Under the pieces are notes generated by a model. It worked only from the letters and a program-made list of their open reading frames with translations. It had not been told where the DNA came from and did not search any database. A stretch of 64,000 bases of DNA from Durusdinium trenchii (taxonomy: Eukaryota; Sar; Dinophyceae; Suessiales; Symbiodiniaceae): NCBI GenBank assembly GCA_963970005.1, contig CAXAMN010026450.1:284043-348042 (forward strand). The letters run 5' to 3'. Below are positions 46,601-58,974 of this stretch, piece after piece (the stretch's first letter is position 1; the number at the start of each line of letters is the position of its first letter). The translations under genes were made by a program, and so were the position numbers.

Positions 46601-49600
46601 AGGATGAGTCTCCCTTTGCACGCACGCCCCGAAGTGGGCGCGAGCTCCGTGTTGCTGGGTCTATCTACAAGCGCAAGCAGCACCAATAGGTTGCCAAAGT
46701 TTGCACGCAGGTGGTTTCTATGCTTTGGCGCAAGCTACCAAAAGCAAAGACATATTCACACTACACACGCAATGTTGAGGCAGTTGCAAAGGATTAAACA
46801 TGATAGCTGCAATTGGACATGATATGACATAATTAGACTAACATCAACATCTAATGGCACCGGCTGAATGAAAGCTTTTGGTTGCGTGTGCTTCTCAAGT
46901 TGATCAAGATTGTTTTATCGACGCGTATGGTGTGGGTCTTCGCTTCGGGTTGGTCGTTATAGCCCTTATGCAGACTTTTGCAGTGCACCCTGTTTTGCCT
47001 GGTCGCTCTACAAAGTATCCTTGACACCATGCCTTTGCCGTTGAGTCGTGCAATTTTTCTCAACCGTGTTGCGTGCAACCTGGAGAAAATAGCTGTGCAC
47101 ACGGTCCCGCTAGACGTTTGCTTTGTTCAGTGCTTCATTCTATGGACAGAAATGCCACCCCTCAGGCAGGCATCATGAATGATACCAGAAATGCTTGAGT
47201 TTGCATGGTATTGATAGTGTTGCAGCCCTGAGCTTAACCGTATTCATGAGCATCTCACTTAGAAGTCACAAACCTCAAATCTGTAGATCCTTCTACAAGT
47301 TGCTTCTAGGTGGACACGAGGAGATCGACCCAGCTGATACTCACTAAAGTACTCACATGATCCCTTTCCCCTTCTATGATAACTAAAGTTGTGATCCATT
47401 CCTTCTGTTTGATCTACAGATTCTGCGGCAAGTGAGGTTTGCGTTGTTTCAACCAACATTCTTGGCGTTTTCGTAAGAAATCAGGTTGTACACTTCGCAA
47501 TGATGCCTCCTTCCCAATCGTTTTGCTTACCACCTTTTTGGAGCTGATGGCCTTTCAAACTCATCAGCTATGGCCCTGGCTTATCGGTCTCCCTGGCGGC
47601 CGGTATGCAACCTGTCTCAGAAGTCGAAGTCGAGAGCTGCGACATCCGCGATTGCGAATTGGGTGGCTGACTCTCAACCAGTCTCACAGGAGAACTGCCA
47701 GTCTCACTGAATGGCTTTCGATATTTGTCGCCACATGTCACCGTTTCGGATCCCCAACCATGTCCAACCTAAATGCTTGACACCACCCACGGAGGCTTCA
47801 GTCAATGGTGTTTTGTTGACGTATTTGCTTTGTTGCGCATGGTCGGTAGCATTTTTCTCAAGAAAGGCTTGGGAATCCGACAGAGTTGGAAATAAGCTAG
47901 GTATAGTTAGGCATGTTGAGTTACACGATGTTACACGCGTTGCAGCGACAAGCAGAAAGGCAGCATCGCAGTTGGCCACTGATATCATGTGTACCTGACA
48001 GTCTAGAGCACAGACACTGGTTCCTTTACGAATGGTGTATTTGTCATTGTTTGTATATTATAGAATCCAATCTGTCGTTTGCTTTTACTGGGGGGACAAG
48101 GACAAATTTATTTTTGTATTAGACCAGAGCAAAAATAAAAAATCCTACACACAAAAGGCCTCCGCCTCCACCTTCACACATCAAGTGTGCGGCATGCGGC
48201 TCACTATTGTCAGTGATGTATGCAGTGGGGCACAACAGCCTGAGAAGATAATATATAGTGTATATATATATAGTCGTTCCATCATGGGGGTACCACCCAT
48301 ACCCTTGCAAACAGGGAAAGAACTTGCATTTGTTTGAACTTGCATGCATTGTGTCAGATTCAGAAGCATGTGTTTTGTGAAGTATGTCCAGTCCAAGCTT
48401 CGCTGTGCTAGTGTAGATTGAACCAAGGCTTCGCTTCACAAAGGTTAACAGTTTCTCAACAAAATCACAGAGACGCATATGTGACAGTCCAACACAGGTC
48501 CGCAGCCTGCATGGTTGTTCTCATTGGCATTCGTTTGTACTCCTTATGTTAAGTTTCCCTAAACATCTAGGAAACAAAGTGCGTGAACTATTCTGCGTCC
48601 TACCTAGAAGCTTACCCCTACTTGCTTAATTCGGCAGGAGCCTATTTCATTAAGTAAGGACGGGCAAAAAAAAAGCACATATTGCTCTATAAATGTGCCA
48701 CCTAGAATGCAGAATGGTGTGACGATGTACGGGTGTTGGTCCGCTTCCGGCAGCTTGACCCCCCAGATCACTTTGCTTTGTTCAGTTAGAGTCGAATCCG
48801 CGATTTGGGGGATCCTGTTTAGCTTTCACTTGCTTCCTGCTCTGTCGAATTAAAGACTTCTGAGAGCCTGGATTGTAAAACAAGGATCTATTGGATGAAT
48901 TGTGTAGAGTAAATCAATCATTGGTGTAAGTTGGGAACTTCAGTGATTATTTTGTAAGGTTTGGACAATAAATATACACTTATGCTGGTGAACAAAAATG
49001 ACCATGTATAATCATGTATAATTGATCTATGAATGTAGTCATATTTTTAATAGATAGTAATCATTCAATTATTGCAGAATTCTATTGAACAATGTATAGT
49101 TCTATTCGTGTATCGTAAATAAATGATTTGGCTTGACATCCATGATATCAAGCCCGGCCGTTAACTGCAACGTATTTATGCTGACATCACTTTATAGTCA
49201 AAGACTTACACTTAGACTTAGAATGTATTCTGGGTCTTCTTTACGAGGGCTTTGAAACTTTAGGCTTTGAACACTCTGAGATATATAGAATACTAAACAC
49301 CATTCATAACTAAAGTTCTAGCATGAGGTCGAACAATGAACATAGTAAGGTTCAGCACGCTAAGTTTCTACATGCTAACAAAAGTTATCGCATAACATTG
49401 AAGTTCAACATTCTGAATAGACCGTTCAATCACTAATAGTTAGAACTTTATACAAACCTCTCTCAGAGGTTGAGATGTTCTGAGTGATGAATATGGCCAA
49501 TGAACAACATACTATATATTTATAAAATATATTATGGTTCCCACAGCTGGATGTTTTGCTTTTGGAGATTGTGCCAGGAGGCTTTAGCAGGCATCCCATG

Positions 49601-49870
49601 GGCTGGCCGATCAACTCTGACTGGGCTTTTCGTGACTTCACCTACAATAGGATTGCCTTTGTTCTTTGACCACACCAAAGCTGGTTGTCTAAGGTGAGAG
49701 TAGCAGAGCGTGGGCCCAAGGATCCAGCGATATGGAAACGCCTCACTGCGCGTGCGGATGTCATCGCCCACTCGCTCACGCCAAAGCACCTGGTCACCAA
49801 AAAGGGACCTCGAAGTGTTCTTCATTTTATCCAAAGATCATCGAGCATCGATTTTTTCCTGAAGATGAAG

Positions 49871-49976
49871 ACTAGTAACAAGAAGCTACTAGTAACAGTG
49901 CACCTTACTACTAGTAACAAGAAGCTACTAGTAGCTCCTGGCATTACCACTAGTAGCAAGAAGCTAGGCAGTAGCC
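49871..49976 (-). repeat. CTAGTAGC-word array 3
   Basis: On the minus strand it reads AGCTTCTTG and GCCAGGAGC words joined by CTAGTAGC or CTAGTAGT. It forms an inverted pair with array 4, which starts about 1.2 kb away. Confidence 0.85.
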
Positions 49977-51145
49977 AAGTCCAAAAGCCCTTAAAGGTGG
50001 AAATTATTTGCTTCCTTTCGATGTCTCGAACACGAGTAGCTGTGAGTTCTCGCGCAGCTACCTGAAACCTTCACAGCTTGCCAAGCATTGTTCAATTCAT
50101 TCAGGATATGGAAATCAGTAGTCCTTTGTGGAAACATTCAATATGTTTATTAACTTCACGGATCAAATCATAACACAAACATGTTTCTGCTTCTACTGCT
50201 GGTTGCAGTTAATGTAGCCAAGGCAAGCCTCCTTGATCCTTTCCTCAATGGCTCGGAGTCGGCACTCTCAAGACAACTTCTTGCAGCGCTTTAGCCTGAA
50301 ATTTGCGCCATCGCTGGTCTCTCAAGCAGAAATCATTGATTTGTGCGGCCGCTTGTCAACATGCGTATCAGCTTCAGCTTTCTGGAGGGTGCTATCGAAA
50401 CAAAATGAACCGCGTGCAATGATCATAAAGGTCTTCTTTACTTTGTCATGAGGTGGGTCCTATGGCAATTGCAGCAGGCTACAGGTTTAGTTTAGTCCTG
50501 TTTCACAGGTTTGCACGTTTAGTCCAGAGGCATATTGAACCTCTCACAGTTGCAAGAGGAGCACTAGACAATTGTCTTACAGATTCCAGCAAACGTTGAG
50601 TCGACCTCCACATGTGAACTTTTGGCAAATGTCCAACGAACACAAACGAGTTTGCAGGAGTTGCCGTTGCCAAATGCACAATGAACCGTGCTTTAAAGGC
50701 TATCAGGTACTTGTATCGAGTATCGTGTCTCCTCATCTGGACACCACAGCAATGATTCTACCTCTTCTGGATAATCATAGAATGTTAGCGACATGAGCAA
50801 GTCCCAAGGAATATCTCGGCTAACTGCCTTTGCTTTGCACTGCTCGCGGGATTAACATTCATTGTTGTTCCTGTGCATGTCACCATGTCATGCTTGCCTT
50901 ACTCATGTATGTGATTGATTGTCAGCCACTCCGTTTGCGGACGCTGTCGAAGGTGCATTTAATTAGGTGGCGATCCAATTCAGCTGGACCAGCTCTCACA
51001 TCCAGCTCCTTAAACACTGTTACAGCTATTTTGATGCTTTCATTTGTTCTCAAGTTCTCAAGTGTTTATTTGTTATTTATCAAAGGATACTCTTTCTCAG
51101 TGCCAAAGCCGTGCTCATGTAATTCAGCTCTCTTTGAAGCCACCT
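49977..51145 (+). other. interval between inverted arrays, with one exon-like segment
   Basis: The plus-strand stretch at about 50255-50400 reads FLQRFSLKFAPSLVSQAEII and continues as a helical, coding-like sequence. No family was assigned and no start or stop belongs to it clearly. Confidence 0.3.
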
Positions 51146-51253
51146 TTGTTACTAGTAGCCATGCCCTTTGTTACTAGTAGCTTCTTCTTAGTAGTAATGC
51201 CAGGAGCTACTAGTAGCTTCTTGCTCCTAGTAGCGATGCCCTTTGTTACTAGC
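51146..51253 (+). repeat. CTAGTAGC-word array 4
   Basis: It uses the same word set as arrays 2, 3 and 5 (CATGCCCTTTGTTA, TTCTT, AATGCCAGGAGCTA, GATGCCC). It ends about 80 bp upstream of the Trp-repeat protein start. Confidence 0.85.
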
Positions 51254-51333
51254 AGTTTCCCTTGTATGACAATTATGAGCAAGAACCAACTCGGTCTTTG
51301 ATGGCCATGTAGTGGAGCTACTGCAGAGCTGCC

Positions 51334-54300
51334 ATGAAGCGGCAGGAGTCGAGGAGGGTGCCGAGCCTTGCGCAGCTGAATCTCATGCTGCGCCAGCATC
51401 GAAGCCTGGACACCATACAACTTCGCTTAGCTTTGTTTGGCTGGCGGCAACAACTGTCGTGGCAGGTCAACGTCCGTGCTGTGCTGAACTCCCCTGCCAT
51501 GCTGCTCCAGGTCTTGCGCGCATGGCGCCACGCCGTGTTGGCGGCCCGGGAGGCGGAAGCCTCGGAGCATCAGCGTGAGCTCCAACGATTTTACCAGGCT
51601 GAAACTGAGGAACAAGTGACCTTGGCAGAGCAACGCGAAGCTTTGCGCCCCCGCACGCTGGCACGCATGTCCACAGCACTGGAGAAGCGACAGGGTCAGC
51701 TCTGGAGGCAGTTCGCTTTCGAGGCTTGGCATTGTGTGGTCCAGGTGGAAGGTCACCATGCCTTTTGCGCGGCGCGAAGGCACCTGCTCTTTCAGCGCTG
51801 GGTGTTGCATGGACAATGTTTTGGTCAGCTCCTTTGTCTCCGGGGATGGCATACAGAGGCCCAAGCTTCGATGGGTCGACGCCGCATCGCCCGACTTTGG
51901 CTGAAGTTCAAGTTCGTGCACGCAGGTGCGCTGGAGAAGGAGTGGCTACACATACTGCTTCTTCGATGGGCAGCCAAAAGGCGGCGCTTCGCGAAGAAGC
52001 CTCAGCACTGTGCGTGGGAGCTACTGGCAGCCCAGCAGTTTAGTTGCACCCAGATGCTGGCGGTCCTGCAGTTGGCGTTTCACCGTTGGCACGAGGTGGT
52101 CCTCGCCTCATCCACACGTGGGCATTTGGAGATCTTCCAAAGGCAGTGCTTTGACCTTGTGCGGGAGGAGCAAAAGATCCAGGCCTGCTGCAGATTGGTC
52201 GATGTGATGGCAAAAGCGGAGCTGTCTGGTTTCTTGCTGGCACATTGTATCCATGCATGGAGAGAACTTCAGCATTCTCCTCCACAGGTTGAGGGCAGCT
52301 TTGAGAATGGTGCCGAGGCCGGGAGAGGCATCAAAGAGGGATCCAAAACAAATAGACAAAAACAAACAAACAAACCAAACAAACAAACAAAACAAGCAAA
52401 TAGTCCAAACAACCAACCAACACAATGCAATGCAATGCACTGCAATGCAATGCAAATCATACATACAGATAGACAAACGGACAGACAGACATACATACAT
52501 TGATCTGACAGGCTAGGCAGTAAACGTTTCTGCGAAGGAAGTTGATGTTTGGGGGGGCGAAGAGCGACCAGTTGTGACTGTTTTGGAGGAGTTGGTGATG
52601 CAGACAACGCAAGTCGCAACTGTAACCGCACTGTTTGCATTAGCAAGGTAGATAGAGGGAAATGCTATTTGTAGGAGCAGCATTGCTTCGATTGGAAACC
52701 ATGCCCGTGAGAGTTAAAGTAGCTGTGCGCGTGTCGAAATGACGGCGCTTTATGACGGTATGTCGGACAGCGTTTGCAGAGCCCTGTTGTGGATGAGAGA
52801 ACCTACTATCACTACCACTACCACTACCACTACGACTACTACTACTTCTACTGCTACTGCTACTGCTACTGCTACTGCTACTCCTACTACTCCTACAACT
52901 CCTAATACTACTGCTGCTGCTGCTGCTGCTACTGCTACTGCTACTGCTACTACTACTACTACTGTTTTGGTGTATACATTTTTTCTCTAGCACTCCTACT
53001 CAGTTAAATGTTTTGGTTTTGATCCTCGTTTGTCCTTTGTTGTGATTGCAACATTGCCGGATTTTGTGTTTTAAGCTCTACTTCATTTTTGTTTTTAAAC
53101 GTAAGTTCTTTTGATGCCTCACCCACCAAGGCATCCGGCTCCGTGAAAGAGTGGGCCGCTGAGAGGAGGACCTGGCGCATGGCTTCAGGACTCTGTCAGC
53201 TGGAGCGGGTGCTAGCAAAGCTCCGCTCCGTCCGGCAGCGGAGCAAGAGTGCAGTGAGAGTTTGGCGTAGGTGGAACACGGGCATCTCATTGGAGCGGCA
53301 GCGCCAACGAGAGAAGCTACAGTTTCTGCGGATTTGCGAGCTCCAAAAGCAGGTGCACCCCATGCGTGCGATGGTCGCCACCCGCCGTCGCTTGGGACTT
53401 TCAAGTCTTTTCAGCCAGCTTCATCGCTGGCGCGTCGCCTTGCTTCAGGAGGTGGTGCAAGTGTGGTGGAGCACTACGCGTTCCATCCGGGACTCCTGCA
53501 ACGACCACATCTTGGAGCTACGAGAGGAGGACGCCACACAGCTGCAGAGGCTGAGTGCCTCCATCGGAGCTTTGCTGGGTTCAAGTGCACAGCGGATTGA
53601 ACAATTCGTCCTGGAGGCGTGGTTGCGGGTGGCAGAGCATGAAAAGCATGAGCGAGAGGTACAGGCAGTGCATGGCGAGCTCCGTGAGGCCTTTGCAGAG
53701 CTGCAGCAACGGGCACAGAGCTGCCGCGAGGTCTTCCGCACCGTCCTCACTTGGCTCCAGCAGAAGGGTGCCGATGTGAGGGAGGTGCTGCGGAGCTGGG
53801 CAGCAGTGGCTGCCAGCAGTATGCAGAAGAAGCTGGCCACGTTTCGGAAGCTTCAGGCAGAAGCAGAGATAACCAAGCTGTGCCTGCGGACCGGCGAGTG
53901 GATCGACAGCCTCTTGCTCCGACGGGCAGTGAAGCAGTGGCAAAGGGAAGTGCTACAGCAGAGACTGATCCGACACTCTGAGCAGGAAGAACGAGCGAAG
54001 AAACTGCAGTCTCGGCTACGTGTGCACGGTCACGTGGTGGATGTGGTCCAGGGATCTTGGCTTGACCAATGCTACACCACAGCCATGGCACATGTTTGCC
54101 TCGGTGCCTGGTCGGTGTACTCCGCTTTGCGGACAGCGCAGCAGCTCACTGACCGGGCCCGTCAGAACTCCATGGGCCACCACACGCGCAGTTTGCGAAT
54201 GCTCTCCCGGACCAAGGCACTTGTGCGAGAGGCTGTGTACTTCTCCTTGCATCGTGGGGAAGCCGGGGCGCAGCTGTGTGGTTGGCCGTTTGTCGCTCGC

Positions 54301-54777
54301 ATTTTTCCATTGTGGCGTCGCTGGGCGGCAAGCGCGTTGCTGGAAGCACAGGCGCGGCGACAAGAGGCTGCCAGTCTGAAGCTCACGGAGGATCTCCGCC
54401 AGCGGACGGAACGGCACCAGGAAAAGTGGGCGCATTGGGCTATCTCGCAGATGGTGGAGCATCAGAATGCTAGGCTCCTGCAGGATGCCTTTGTGATTTG
54501 GTGCGATCAGCAGCCGGCACCGCCGGGTGCCTGGCGGAAGCGCGCTTCGCACCAACGAAGCCTGGACATGGCCGAGCAGGTCTTTGTGAAAGTTGCAAAA
54601 CCGCTTCAAGTGTCTTTTACTGCATGGAAGCGAGTCCATGGTGAAGAGAAGATGTGGAGAGCAGAGGAGGACCTGCGGCGTTTGGAGGGCCAACTGGCTC
54701 GTCGTGCGGGAGAGCGTGGTATGTCGGTGCCGCAGCTGGAAGAGCGTTTGGCCTTTACCGAGGCCCTCCGCGTTTAG
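51334..54777 (+). CDS. Sfi1-like tryptophan-repeat (centrin-binding type) protein, two exons
   Basis: Exon 1 (51334-52287, 318 codons) ends CAG before GTTGAG. Exon 2 (53131-54777, 548 codons plus TAG) starts after CCAAG. The exons join in phase 0, giving about 866 residues around a GT-AG intron. Both exons are filled with repeats of about 25-40 residues centred on a Trp followed by basic or polar residues: FGWRQQL, LRAWRHAV, FEAWHCVV, LRGWHTEA, FHRWHEVV and IHAWREL in exon 1; VRVWRRW, LHRWRVAL, LEAWLRVA, LRSWAAVA, VKQWQREV, FPLWRRWA and FTAWKRVH in exon 2. Linkers are long Glu/Arg/Gln-rich helices. This matches the Sfi1 family, rod-like proteins that bind centrin at basal bodies or spindle poles. 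The ATG at 51334 is preceded by an in-frame TAG 36 bases upstream and by a CAG that could be an acceptor. Confidence 0.75.
52288..53130 (+). other. 843 bp intron of the Sfi1-like gene, packed with simple repeats
   Basis: It holds, in order, a CAAA/CAAAC tract (about 52353-52400), an ATGCA tract (52420-52455), a CAGA/CATA tract (52465-52500) and a long triplet tract of CTA/CTG/CCA type (52806-52966). It ends TTGATGCCTCACCCACCAAG. Removing it restores one continuous frame. Confidence 0.7.
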
Positions 54778-55165
54778 GCTTTTGGCGCTTCAGAGATTCG
54801 ATAACTGGTGCCAAAAAATGATGCTGTGGGTTTTGACTGAGTGAATATGAGGCCCTTGATAATACCACAATAAGTCTGCGTGATGCTCAGGAATTGTAAG
54901 CGGCCTCAGCCAGTTGAATGTTTATCAAGAAGAGCTCCTTAGATGCAACAAGTTTGGTGTATCCGTGTCGGAGATGCATGCAGTCTTGCACACTTTTCTT
55001 GTTGAATAGATCATTTGTTCTGACGCTGAAACAACTTTGACCTCCTTGGGATTATTAGATTGGGGGTTCAGCCAACCCCGGCGGAGGTTGATGTCCATAT
55101 TTTTTTACAAGCGAATCCATTTCTGATGCTCGAGTTTCCAGATGTTTCCAGCCAGTGCCTTGCTG
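54778..55165. other. intergenic DNA after the Sfi1-like gene
   Basis: No terminator or polyadenylation signal is evident, which is usual for dinoflagellates. A short helical open segment near 54925-54995 might belong to the next gene. Confidence 0.4.
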
Positions 55166-55169
55166 CGCA

Positions 55170-57990
55170 TCACAAGACTTCATGAGGCTCTTTGCGATGA
55201 CTTCTCAGCGACTTCGTGAGGTGGCTCCGCAATTGGATGCTCGTCAGGTTTCCTTGATGGCCAATGCCTTCGTGAAGGCGAAGGGGGGGGCGAGGGAGAA
55301 ACGAGAAACGTCACAAAGGGCCTTCGGCGGCTGATTCGAAGCTTTCCTATTTGAAGTTTTTGGTCGAATTTTTCTGAGTGTTTGACGTGCTCATCACAAG
55401 ATTAATGATGCAGTTTTCTCAGCGTGGTGTTGCCTCTAGTTGGCAGGGAGAGGTGAACAAGCAACATCAGCATATGTTGGGTCTATGACTATGTGACTAT
55501 GTTTTTTTTTCACATTCTGGTGACAAGAGCTGATCATCCCATCTCAAAGTGACGTGACGTTCCCGCATAGCCGGCAAAGGACCGGACGTTAAACGGTTGT
55601 TCATTCTTTCTGAGCTGACGAAGCAGCTAGAAGCTGACGAAGTGTTTGATTTGCGAGATGGTGTGTCCAGTATTCAGAAAAAGCACAGGACCTGCCAAAG
55701 CTTCCTATACTCATTCTGATTTGCTGTGGATGTACTGTATGTAGGCTGGCCATTTGGACATGGAGCTTTTCCAGCGCTTACTGAAACAGGCCTATGGTGA
55801 GTTGCAGGGCGAGCCTGTGAATAACCACTGCACCTCCTAAAATGCATCATATCATGAGCAGGCATGTGACAGATCATGGCACAACACTGAAAGACCGTCC
55901 TGTGCACATTTTTGAACCCCTGATTAACCATGCAAACTTTTTCAGTACAAGACGTACTCTTGGAGTGTGAGTCGGTGGGTTCGTGGTTTCATGAAAACTT
56001 GTTGCAGTGCAAGTGACTCCCTGAACTGTTTTGTAAAGGACTTGGACGCTAGTCGACGCTAGTCGGGTAGGACGCAGATGCCCGGCCGACGCGTTTTGTG
56101 CCTCGTTCCAAGGCGCTACGGCAGTTGTCCAAGTTTACTGCCAAGGCCAGGGGGGGGTTGTGCAGCAACACCGCAATGGTGAAGGTACTGCACGCTGGGA
56201 AACTGTGGCAAGATATAGGAAGGTACTGTGTGGCATTCCAAAATGCAAGCCTCTAGGCTGAGAAAAACACTATCTCTCATGCAAACACGTGACATTCGCA
56301 TGGGTGATGGCATGTTGAGCGACTGCCTTTAGCTGTTCAAATGCAACTCATAACTTTGTTTGTTCAAGAAAGCACTGAGAAAGAACGACACGTTCATATT
56401 GCACACCAATAAGGTTATATATTGATACCTCAACACTGCTCCTTTCAAGCCTCGCCATGAGGATGCTGCTGTTATGCTCAATGTCGTGCCCCAAGTCAGC
56501 TGTTGGACTGATATATACAGTATTGTACAATGTATATATATATCGGAAGAAGCGTTCATTACATACAAAATTGTTCGGTGTTCACTAGGTTGTTTCCAGG
56601 CTTTGTCGGCTTGTCTGTTTTCTTCTTGCATGTTTTGCTGATTTGATGTGGATATTGTAAAGGTAAAGGATGGCACAATCGAACTTTGTCTGACTTGGTT
56701 GCTTCGCAGGGAGAGTTAATTACGGCAATCTATTTTTGCAACCAAGGCCTTTTCGCAGGTCCCGGATTTCCAGGTAAAGGACAGGTTTTTTTGAAAGTCA
56801 AAAGCTAGCAGCGGATGAGACAGCAAAATTGATGCTACAACGTACTATGCAGTGATAATGTCGCAGTCATATGTTGTACTTAGTGTATCTTTTCGAAACC
56901 CAGGAAGTTTGCGTCCTGCTCAGTCCTAATTATGACATCTATATAATATATAGTCTATATAATTAGTTGATAATAAAGAAAGAGAGAGGAAAAATAAGGG
57001 TAAGGCTCCCTTTTAACAAGGCCCCCTTTCAGGGGGGCCTTCCTCACGGGGGTTTTACTTTTGTTATGTCCCTCCCTTGTTGTATTGCATATTGTGAGGC
57101 TCGAGGTTAGTATATATGAGTCTTGAGGATGTTGCTTCAATGAACTTGGATTCGCAGGAGTGGGATGACACATTCCTGGATGAAAATACGCGGGAACTGA
57201 AGACAACACTGGAGGCCCGCAGACCTAGCGCCGCGCCGTGTGTTGCTTGCAGCTCCCGAGACACTTTGCCAGCGCACCTTTGCGAACACCAAGACTCTTT
57301 CAATGTTCTGTTTGTTTTCCAACGCCTTCCGTCCATGGCATGGGAGGCACTAGCTTTGCGCCTTCCTGATCTTCTTCCCAAGGCCGATCTCCATTCGTTC
57401 GGAGACCAAGTGGCAGCCTTTGCTGTCGGATCTCAGCCTTTGATGAAAGTACTGTTTGGCGCCTATCGAACCGACATGAAATGGATGATACGTATATAAA
57501 TGTTCATGCACAAATGGCACAACCCTACCTGTGCTCGTTTGTTGCTCCCACATATGCATGCTAGGCTTTCCCAAACTCCTTCCTGCGCCACGCAAATCCA
57601 AGACACTTAACAGACACCACCCCCCTTCATAGGTTGGCTTTGATTCTCAATGCCTTTGCCCAGCTGCAATTTGTGCAGAAGGATTTGTTGGATCTTATGA
57701 GTCAGGAGCCTCGATTTGTGCGCTTCAAGTTGCATTTAAGTCCTATAATGTTTCCAGGCTGCTGTAGCATGTGTCGTTCGTCCCCGAAATCAGATGGATA
57801 CGATGTCAGGAAGGTTTCTCCGTCCTCGAGCCTGGACTGACGGAAGAACCAGAGCTGACCTGAGCCGAGGAGCTGTTGTTGAATGAGGAGAAGCTCCAGA
57901 AGCTGACACCTAGGCAGCTTGCCATGGTCCTCAATGCCATTGCGAGGTGGAAGGGGGGAGTTGGGGTGGCGAGTCCTCCTCCGATCTGAG
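55170..57990 (+). CDS. exons of a possible OPR/FASTK-RAP-type repeat protein
   Basis: Short plus-strand segments share the helical pattern L-x-x-x-NAF/NAIA-K/R seen in octotricopeptide and FASTK/RAP RNA-binding proteins, which are numerous in dinoflagellates. They lie at about 55177-55290 (LREVAPQLDARQVSLMANAF), 55755-55800 (HLDMELFQRLLKQA), 57116-57480 (MAWEALALRLPDLLPKADL, then FGDQVAAFAVG), 57634-57705 (LALILNAFAQLQF) and 57868-57952 (LTPRQLAMVLNAIARW). The likely role is binding organelle RNA, inferred from the family. Junctions, start and stop are not resolved, and the RAP domain itself was not seen. The exons could belong to more than one gene. Confidence 0.4.
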
Positions 57991-58440
57991 GATCTGAAGG
58001 TGCTGCTAAGTCAAGATGATAATCAGATATAATCAGCAAGACATGAGCGCATCAAGACGTTACATACCAACGCTTCATGAAGTTGATTTGTAAATTAGAT
58101 GCGAATGAAGCCTGTTTGAAAGGAGTTTTGAAAGGATATGCTAGCCAAGCATGCCAAAGATGCAAGCATATCCATTTGTATCTAAGAGTGTGTGAGCAAA
58201 AATGTGGCTGCCCCAAATATCTCACGAGAACCTATTATGAGGAGCATGTTGTCACGCATTGCTGGCTGGCTGGCTTTGCCTTGACTGACCCCAGTCTTGC
58301 ATATTCTTGCGACCATGCATCAAGAGGCTTCAGCTGCATGAACCTCGCTTGATCGAATTGCTTTCCTCCGTTGTACGCAGTGGCGCCCATGCTCCTCGGA
58401 CTCGGCTTGGAATTGGAAGAGAGAGGGGAAGACGGATGTT

Positions 58441-58562
58441 GTAGCTTCTAGCCCCTAGTAGCTTCTTGTTCCTAGTAGCTTCTTGTTACTAGTAGTAAGG
58501 CCAGGAGCCCCTAGTAGCGTCCTTGCTCCTAGTAGCGATGCCCTTTGCTCCTAGTAGCGTCC
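58441..58562 (+). repeat. CTAGTAGC-word array 5
   Basis: The words TTCTTGTTC, TTCTTGTTA, GTCCTTGCTC, AAGGCCAGGAGCCC and GATGCCCTTTGCTC are joined by CTAGTAGC. It is the longest array in the window. Confidence 0.85.
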
Positions 58563-58974
58563 AAACATACAAGCCCGCTCGTGACGCCTTAACGAAAACG
58601 AACAAAGATGCTTCAATTCGGTTGCCCTCCACAGGCATTCTGTGGAAGTGCTCCATGCCCAGTAAACTGATGGAGGACTCAAAAGAAACGATAACCTATG
58701 TTTGTGACTTACTACTGAATTGTGGCCATGTGTGAGTGTGCCTAGAACGAAAAAAACGCAAGACAGCCCAGAAAATCTCGAACAAAGACTGATCCATTCC
58801 AGTGGCAAGGAATAACATAAGGGTCTCTTTCATTGGGTACGCTGAGTCCATGTATTTCTGAGGGAAAACTTATAGCTGGAATACCCAACCCCTGTAAAAC
58901 GGTAGGGACTCACTCAGTCGCTAGACGAGTGTGGGCTGTCTGAGTAATGTTGACTGCGGCTCACATAAATAAAA

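Larger units (their letters stand above)
36624..49860. other. long gene-poor stretch with scattered hairpins
   Basis: No gene could be assigned. A plus-strand open segment at about 36895-37060 (GSYEFRPRLETHKEW, then YRWIGLKEF) and a minus-strand one at 37178-37483 look like possible exons, on opposite strands. Others at 41279-41599 (-) and 47530-47650 (+) are unidentified. Simple AT/GT repeats lie at 37640-37675. A spliced gene with very short exons could be hidden here. Confidence 0.35.

Noticed and set aside
53271..54693. Several 60-225 codon frames on both strands
   Set aside because: They are shadows of the Sfi1-like exon 2 in other frames.
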